From the NCBI RefSeq assembly GCF_008831285.2, contig NC_045140.1, positions 13,311,036 to 13,375,035 on the forward strand: DNA of 64,000 bases. Direction: 5' to 3'. The notes under the pieces are model-generated. The model had not been told where the DNA came from. It saw only the letters and a list, made by a program, of their open reading frames with translations, and made no database searches. Each line of letters begins with the position of its first letter. Position 1 is the stretch's first letter. The stretch comes from Nymphaea colorata (Eukaryota; Streptophyta; Magnoliopsida; Nymphaeales; Nymphaeaceae). This document shows positions 58,627-64,000 of this stretch, one piece after another. The position numbers and the translations under genes are program-made.

Positions 58627-59405
58627 TAAGCCTGGGCACCGGGCCGGGCCGCCGCCGGGTACCCGGTACCCGGCCCGACTCGGTCCCGGGCCCGGGCCGG
58701 GCCGCCGCCGGGTACCCGGTACCCGGCCCGACTCAGTCCCGGGCCCGGGCCTTGCTTTTATAGTAGTCGGCCCGTTAGTTACCGGGCTCGGCCCGGCCCG
58801 GTAACTAACGGGCCGGGCGCGGGCCAGCCACTTTGATCGGCGGCAGCCCTCGAAGCCCGTTGTTTTTTTTTTTTAAATGAACTTCGTTACTCGTTAGGGA
58901 CCTAGGGTTAAATAAAAATGAACTTGAGCTTAGAGAGTTAGGGTTTACTTTTCGACCTTCCATCGTCACCGTCGCCCGTCGAGACTCGAGAGATTGCATT
59001 TGCGGCATTGCCTCCTCTTCGCCCATCGGCTGCTCCTCCGGTCGTCGTCGTCGCCATCGGCTGCCTTCTCCGGTGACCGTGTGCCGGCTGCCGTGAAGGT
59101 CTTCAGTCTGTAAACTATCAATGTGCCTATAAAAGAACTTGATACTCCATGGTGTTTCATCATCTGAAGCTGTAAATTGTGTTGCCTCCTGCATTCGTTG
59201 TGTCTGAGTTTTTTCAATAACGGGTCGGGCCGAAGCCCATCTCAGCCCGCCCGGCCCATTATTAATCGGGTCGGGCCTCGGGCCTTGACCGAAGCCCGAG
59301 GCCCGATATGACTTGGGCCCGGCCCAGCCCGTTTAGGTTATTGGGCTTCATTTTTACATTTTTATCGGGCCGGGCCGGCCAGGCCCGGCCTGATGCCCAG
59401 CCTTA
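58627..59405. mobile_element. GC-rich non-autonomous hAT-like element (copy 2, complete)
   Basis: The ends TAAGCCTGGGCACCGGGCC and (minus strand) TAAGGCTGGGCATCAGGCC are inverted repeats. They are flanked by an exact 8-bp duplication, TCCAAACA (58619-58626 and 59406-59413). Both borders are filled with GGGCCGGGCC and GGTACCCGG repeats able to form stems. The AT-rich centre (58860-59220) contains a gene-like CG-rich stretch (CGTCGCCCGTCGAGACTCGAG, GCCCATCGGCTGC) shared with 3780-4545. No transposase is encoded. It was inserted into the subterminal region of the PIF element. Confidence 0.9.
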
Positions 59406-59522
59406 TCCAAACAAGCTTTATAATCACCTCTTTTCATTCCTTTCCATTCATTTTCCATTCTCTTTCCCTTTATTTCTTTTCCTTTCCATTCCTCCCTTTC
59501 CCTTCAACCAAACAGGGCATAA

Positions 59523-60269
59523 GATCTGTTTATGAAAAAATTCAATCTCTCCCGAATTTCTTCATAAAATTTCAAAATCGTGTAACATCTTCTTATATAA
59601 ATTACTTTGACGTCTCCCTTCTTTTTACAAATTTTGAAAATAATGTTAATCATTTATACTTATTTACAACAATAACCTATATTTTCTAAAACATTTTGAA
59701 AAAGCGTATCATTTTCTCCTTTTCTAACTCTCTGTCCATCAAACGTAGAAATGGGTTTCCTGGAAGTCCATAAACACAATAAGGTTTTGGGAAAAACCAA
59801 AACTCATTCCAGTTCCAAGTTCCAGTATGATGTTTTTGGAATTGCAGTCCAGAAAGATGGGGCAAGCTATACCGAAAAAAAAGAAAAAACAAACTTTACC
59901 TAGATAAAAAAATATTAAATATAATTATACCGTGCTATCTGAAATAAAAACATGATGCAGTTCGTATATTAATAACGTGTGTTCGGCACAATGGCGTTCT
60001 TCCCAACACCCAAAACGCATCCGTTTCTATTGCTAGAACGGAACAGATGGACCCGGTCGGGTCTCACTCCCATCCCTGCAGGCTGCAGCCCGACCACCGT
60101 GCTCAGACTGGGACTCGCATCTTTCACCACGCGTCCAAGCTCGATATGCCGCCGGCGGGGAGACGGCCGAAGCAGAGCCTTCGTGCTTCTCTGGATGGAG
60201 GGGAAGGTGTCTCCTCTTGGAAAATGAGGGACCCATTTACCCAAACGCTTCCCTCCTGAACCCACGCAA
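59523..60269. other. Upstream flank of the PPR gene
   Basis: AT-rich until about 59980, then GC-rich for the last 290 bp, which probably holds the promoter and 5' leader of the PPR gene. Overlapping short frames on both strands (such as 59979-60227) have no family features. No clear TATA box was identified. Confidence 0.45.
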
Positions 60270-62549
60270 ATGAATCAGCTCCTTAGACGCTTCTTCACCA
60301 CCCACAAATCCGGCCGATTCCGCCGCCCCAATGTCTGTCCACCTCCCTTCTCCACGTCCTCCCTCCGCCTCCCCAGGGCGGAGTCCCTCGACGTCGGGGC
60401 CGCTGGAAACAAGTGGATTCCCTTTCCGGACATGCATCCATCTCTCCTTTATGCTGCTCTCTCTCGGTTGCGCTCCAGCCCGAGCCGTGCCCTCCGGTTC
60501 TTCCTCTGGTTCGGCCGACAGCCAGGCGCCCACCTCACGGTCGACGCCTACGGTGTCATCTTATGCATAATTGCTGAGAGCGGATTGAAGTCCTGTTTGT
60601 GGGCATTGGTTCAGAGACTGCTGTTCGACCAGGATAAGCCTTTCTTGATTGGGGTCGTCGATTTTTTAGCTCGACGATCAGTGAAACCGATCGTTTTGGA
60701 TGTAATATTCGTCTCTCTGATGAAAAGGAGGATGTTTGATGACATTGTTTTGGTCGCTAGTGCTATTGATAAGAGTGGATATATCTTGCCTTTCAAGATT
60801 TGTAATAGATTAGTTAGGGTTCTGAAGGTTCATGAGGAGTTTATAGACTTGAATTTAGCTATCTTTTCACTTTTTAGATCATGTTTAAGCAATGCTGGTA
60901 GGAATCGTGTTAATGGGTGCAATCTGGGGGACACTTTTTGTTTTACCAATGAGAGTGGAGTTTGTTTAAAAAATTCAAATAATGATTTGATCTGGAATGC
61001 GAGTTCGAATGTCCAAAGTGAGAATTCATTGGTTCAGAGATTTGGTAATGAGAACACTCAATTGTTGCAGAAGCATAGTGGTGGGAGGAATCGATTCAAA
61101 CAATACATTAGCATGATCAGAGCATTGTGCCTGGAAAGGAAGGTTGGTGTAGCTCTCTACCTCAGGGAAGAGATGAGACAGATGCACTTGGTGCCTGATA
61201 TTGTTACTTATAACTGTTTGATGAACGGACTATGTAAAATTGGTGATTTGTGGAGGGCAAGTCGTTTGTTGAGGGAGACTGTTGAAGAAGGGACTGAGCC
61301 TAATACATGCACTTATAACACTCTGATTGATGGTTATTGTCGATCTAATGGTGTTGACAATGCAATTGTTCTCTTGTTTTCCATGGTTAAGAATGGGATC
61401 AGACCCAATAAGGTAACTTGCAACATACTTGTTCATGCATTGTGTAAAAAGGGTCTTCTTGAGGGTGCGAAGAAGCTTCTTGCAGATATACTTGGTGAGC
61501 ATGAAACCTCCGATTTGATCACTTCAACCATACTTATCAACGGGTGTTTCAAAACAGGGGATCTGATCCAGGCGTCTGAAATATGGGAACAGATGACAAG
61601 AAAGGACACCATTGTCGATGTTGCAGCATACAATGTCCTTATTAATGGGTTTTTCTCAAGCTGCAACACGAGGCTTGCATTTGGAGTTTTCGGTGAAATG
61701 TTAAAAAAGGGCTACTGCCCTGATGTAATAACGTATAACAGTTTGATTAGTGGACTGTGTAGAGAAGGGAAATTAGTTGATGCTTGTAATCTTCACAATG
61801 ATATGCTGATCATGGGGGTTGCTCCTGATCACGTTTCATACAAGCTGGTTATTCATGGACTATGCTTGCAAGGAAATGTTAATTTAGCACAAGTTTTCTT
61901 CCACAAGATGATAGATGATTTTATTATCCCGGATCCTCTTGTCTGGAATATCCTGATTTATGGATATGGTAGAAATGGAGAGGTAGGTCATGCTATAAGG
62001 ATAGGAGATTGGATGTATGAGTTTGGCTATGCACCAAATGTTTTCACATACAATGCGTTGATCTATGCATACATAAGGGGGCGGAATCTTCAAGAAGCAT
62101 TTATGTTGAAGCAGAAAATGTTATTTAAGGGTTGTTTTCCAGATGTTGTGACCTACAACCTATTAATATACGGAGTATGTAGTATTGGTCATATTTATTT
62201 TGCTTTCCAGTTGTATGATGAAATGCGAAGAAGAGGTTGCAAACCTGATATTTATACCTACACTGAATTGATTCGTGGTCTTTGTGTTCATGGGAAAGTG
62301 GAAGAAGCTGAAGAACTTCTTATGAAGATCCAGAAATCTGGTGTAACTACTGACCATGTCCCCTTTCATATCCTCATCAAGAAGTATTGCAGAATAAAAG
62401 AACCAAGAAAAGCATATCTTCTATACGAGCAGATGAAAGCAAAAGGACTTGTGAGCCAGCATTCTACCTACTATATACTCATTTCTGAACTGAATAAAAA
62501 GGGTTTTGTGAAGGAAGCATGTGAAGTACTGAAGAATATTGATTGTTAG
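60270..62549 (+). CDS. P-class pentatricopeptide repeat protein, organelle-targeted
   Basis: An intact, intronless 759-codon gene. P-class PPR proteins bind organellar RNA and affect its processing, stability or translation. Residues 1-20 (MNQLLRRFFTTHKSGRFRRP) form an Arg-rich, acid-free targeting peptide, mitochondrial or plastid. Residues 277-731 tile without gaps as thirteen 35-residue PPR motifs (typical starts 312 VTYNCLMNGLCK, 487 ITYNSLISGLCR, 627 VTYNLLIYG), followed by a partial 28-residue repeat to the end. Residues 60-276 are less regular and may hold decayed repeats. No E, DYW or SMR domain is visible, which argues against an editing enzyme. The start is the first Met of the frame and gives the presequence. 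The repeat text recalls Arabidopsis At5g24830, but orthology is not established. This is the only gene in the window without lesions. Confidence 0.95.
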   Translation: MNQLLRRFFTTHKSGRFRRPNVCPPPFSTSSLRLPRAESLDVGAAGNKWIPFPDMHPSLLYAALSRLRSSPSRALRFFLWFGRQPGAHLTVDAYGVILCIIAESGLKSCLWALVQRLLFDQDKPFLIGVVDFLARRSVKPIVLDVIFVSLMKRRMFDDIVLVASAIDKSGYILPFKICNRLVRVLKVHEEFIDLNLAIFSLFRSCLSNAGRNRVNGCNLGDTFCFTNESGVCLKNSNNDLIWNASSNVQSENSLVQRFGNENTQLLQKHSGGRNRFKQYISMIRALCLERKVGVALYLREEMRQMHLVPDIVTYNCLMNGLCKIGDLWRASRLLRETVEEGTEPNTCTYNTLIDGYCRSNGVDNAIVLLFSMVKNGIRPNKVTCNILVHALCKKGLLEGAKKLLADILGEHETSDLITSTILINGCFKTGDLIQASEIWEQMTRKDTIVDVAAYNVLINGFFSSCNTRLAFGVFGEMLKKGYCPDVITYNSLISGLCREGKLVDACNLHNDMLIMGVAPDHVSYKLVIHGLCLQGNVNLAQVFFHKMIDDFIIPDPLVWNILIYGYGRNGEVGHAIRIGDWMYEFGYAPNVFTYNALIYAYIRGRNLQEAFMLKQKMLFKGCFPDVVTYNLLIYGVCSIGHIYFAFQLYDEMRRRGCKPDIYTYTELIRGLCVHGKVEEAEELLMKIQKSGVTTDHVPFHILIKKYCRIKEPRKAYLLYEQMKAKGLVSQHSTYYILISELNKKGFVKEACEVLKNIDC

Positions 62550-64000
62550 GTCTGTAGAGCAGTAAAGTTCTTGTTAATTGGCTTACTGATGCATCTGCAG
62601 GACAGGCTTCAGAAAAATGGATTGACTATTTGAGTTTCAGACATATAACAAATCATTGCTGAAAGGATTAACTGGAAATATGTTCATATTTTAGCTATTT
62701 TTCATGATTGTCGGAGGGCAAAAAGTTCAGCTGATTGGGCTTCAATGCCTGGCTGTCCTTCTTGTGGCAGGTTTTGAAGCATGGCGACCTTGGTGACAAA
62801 GAGAACACCAAAGAGTGTCATTTCAAACAGTTCATTTTGCTGTTAAAGATTGTCATACAAGAGCAATGATCCGACAACACAAAATTTGGTTATTCCAGGG
62901 AACTCCGTGTTAGAATGTATGTATGTTGTCCACTGCCTTTCTCATATTTTAAGTGTATTTGCTTATTTGCTATTTTTACTGCGTGTGACCTACTTCTCAA
63001 GCGTGTCCACCTAATCATGCTTGTTGAATTTCTGAAATTGGTTCGTGCTCGTTTTAAAAAACTACTGAACAGTATGTCAGTTCTAATCTCTAAAGCTCTT
63101 AAGCTGTCTAAGTTGCATGCTTTGTGAAACCTTTGAGATTGCCTAGTTGCTTGTTCACAGCTTTGCTTGCCAAAACTTTTATTTAGTTCCTTCTTCTAGT
63201 GATACCCTGTTATTTTGTCTAGTGTATTTGTTAGACTGACATGAGCATCCACCTTCTTTTTTAAGGCAGATTGGGATTAGGCAGATGCCTGCCAGATGAT
63301 GACAACAGATGCACCTCAATATTGAATTCTTGGCATCCTTTAACTTTGAAGATCATAACTCCATGCCCTAACTAGGTGGACGGACCTCTTGTTGGCTACA
63401 AGCGTTTATATTTGAGGAGCTTTATTTGTCAAAGGCTCTTCTCTCAGACTCCGGTGTTTTTGTGAGGTATATAAGCCTGAACTGTAATATGATTGCTTAC
63501 CTTTTCTTTGCCTTTGTAAATACACAACACATATTTATGATATTTTTCCATGCCTGTTTGTCCTTTTCTGAGGGACGGAGTTTGAGATAGGTTCAGGAAT
63601 TTGTGTAGCGCTCTCTTCCTTCGGCTCATCAGCTGGGGAACGTTCCTTCTTTTCCAGTTTCCTTTTCTCTCCTCTTTTCAGCAAACAATAAGTGTAATAG
63701 ATGGCCATGCAAATACTTGCATCAGAAGTTTAGGGTGTATGTGATTGCTTGGAGCGTGCTTGCGTGGTGTATGTTCAGACTAGTGTGTGCTTTCACCCTA
63801 ATATTGGAGGCAAGTCAGAACTTCCCTCTCTGTCTTTCTTTCGTCAGTTTCAAGGCTGAAACTTTTATGTCTGTGAAGTCAGTCCTGGACTTCCTCACTC
63901 ATGTGTTTGATTGCCTTGTATATGGTGCAAACTTTATATGAACTAATGGTTATTCAGGCGTTCAAAACCTGGCCTTGTAGTGTCTGTAGAGCCAAACGAG
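62550..64000. other. Downstream of PPR gene: probable 3' UTR, no further gene
   Basis: Short frames up to 74 codons show no conserved features. A possible spliced 3' UTR (AG|GTCTGTAG ... TCTGCAG| near 62549-62600) cannot be verified. No transposon domain or RNA gene was seen up to the window end. Confidence 0.45.

Larger units (their letters stand above)
52411..59519 (+). mobile_element. PIF/Harbinger element with TIRs and TAA duplication
   Basis: The left end CGCCGTGTTTGGTTGGAGGG and the right end, read on the minus strand as TGCCCTGTTTGGTTGAAGGG, are imperfect inverted repeats. They continue into GGAAAGGAA-rich subterminal sequence at both ends. TAA flanks both sides (52408-52410 and 59520-59522), the target size usual for this superfamily. 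Inside are the two genes expected of PIF/Harbinger, a DDE transposase and a MYB/SANT protein, on the same strand. A 779-bp hAT-like element is inserted near the right end. Total length with the insertion is 7109 bp. Both genes are broken, so the element is not autonomous now. Confidence 0.7.

Noticed and set aside
60033-60570. Frames on both strands overlapping the 5' end of the PPR gene
   Set aside because: They are shadows of the GC-rich gene start; codon periodicity and domain content belong to the 759-codon frame.
1-64000. CRISPR arrays, bacterial operons, tRNA or rRNA genes
   Set aside because: No spacer-repeat pattern, no operon-like gene packing and no recognisable tRNA or rRNA sequence was seen; the tandem arrays here have no unique spacers.

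Overview
This window is nuclear DNA of a flowering plant. It is AT-rich, almost every recognisable coding signal belongs to a plant-type transposable element, there is a fragment of the plastid gene rpoC1, and the only intact host gene is a long intronless P-class pentatricopeptide-repeat (PPR) gene at 60270-62549 (+). The species cannot be named from the sequence.

Layout. 0.5-2.4 kb (-): a decayed hAT transposase. 3.8-4.5 kb: a truncated GC-rich non-autonomous hAT-like element with a 33-bp minisatellite. 5.2-12.9 kb: a three-level nest. A LINE reverse transcriptase is split by a Copia element with both LTRs (6028-12360, duplicated target GAATA), and that element is split inside its RNase H region by a 1140-bp hAT-type element (10735-11874, duplicated target GTTACATC). 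12.9-15.8 kb: sequence resembling a long LTR. 16.4-20.2 kb (-): a second Copia, whose main frame is open for 1084 codons. Its upstream part may include an unusual GC-rich intron (20.2-22.1 kb) and a minus-strand promoter near 22.35 kb. 22.4-27.9 kb: another long-LTR-like stretch with a TATA box. 28.0-30.9 kb (-): LINE remnants interrupted by the plastid rpoC1 fragment (29355-29690, +).

32.2-34.8 kb: 5' end and transposase fragment of a CACTA element. 35.1-46.1 kb: a defective Ty3/Gypsy element of the Tat/Ogre kind. It has a long 5' LTR with a TATA box, a possible extra ORF, gag, protease, a reverse transcriptase stump fused to integrase, a 1.1-kb degenerate tandem array in the 3' untranslated part, and a 3' LTR fragment. 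46.4-49.1 kb: a second, longer CACTA TNP2 transposase relic. 49.2-51.8 kb: a hAT transposase relic with DUF659 and dimerisation domains. 52.4-59.5 kb: a 7.1-kb PIF/Harbinger element with terminal inverted repeats and a TAA target duplication. It carries both typical genes (DDE transposase and MYB/SANT protein) and a 779-bp hAT-like insertion (duplicated target TCCAAACA). 60.3-62.5 kb: the PPR gene. No further gene is evident to the end of the window.

The transposase and retrotransposon genes all carry stops or frameshifts, so none looks autonomous now. The PPR gene is the one product likely to be made: an organelle-targeted RNA-binding protein. I found no evidence of an unknown multi-gene system. 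The most notable items are the precisely delimited nested insertions, the Tat-type 3' UTR satellite array, the doubly deleted Gypsy pol, the rpoC1 transfer, a recurring pattern of 17-52 bp tandem duplications in dead transposons, and the readable PPR code.
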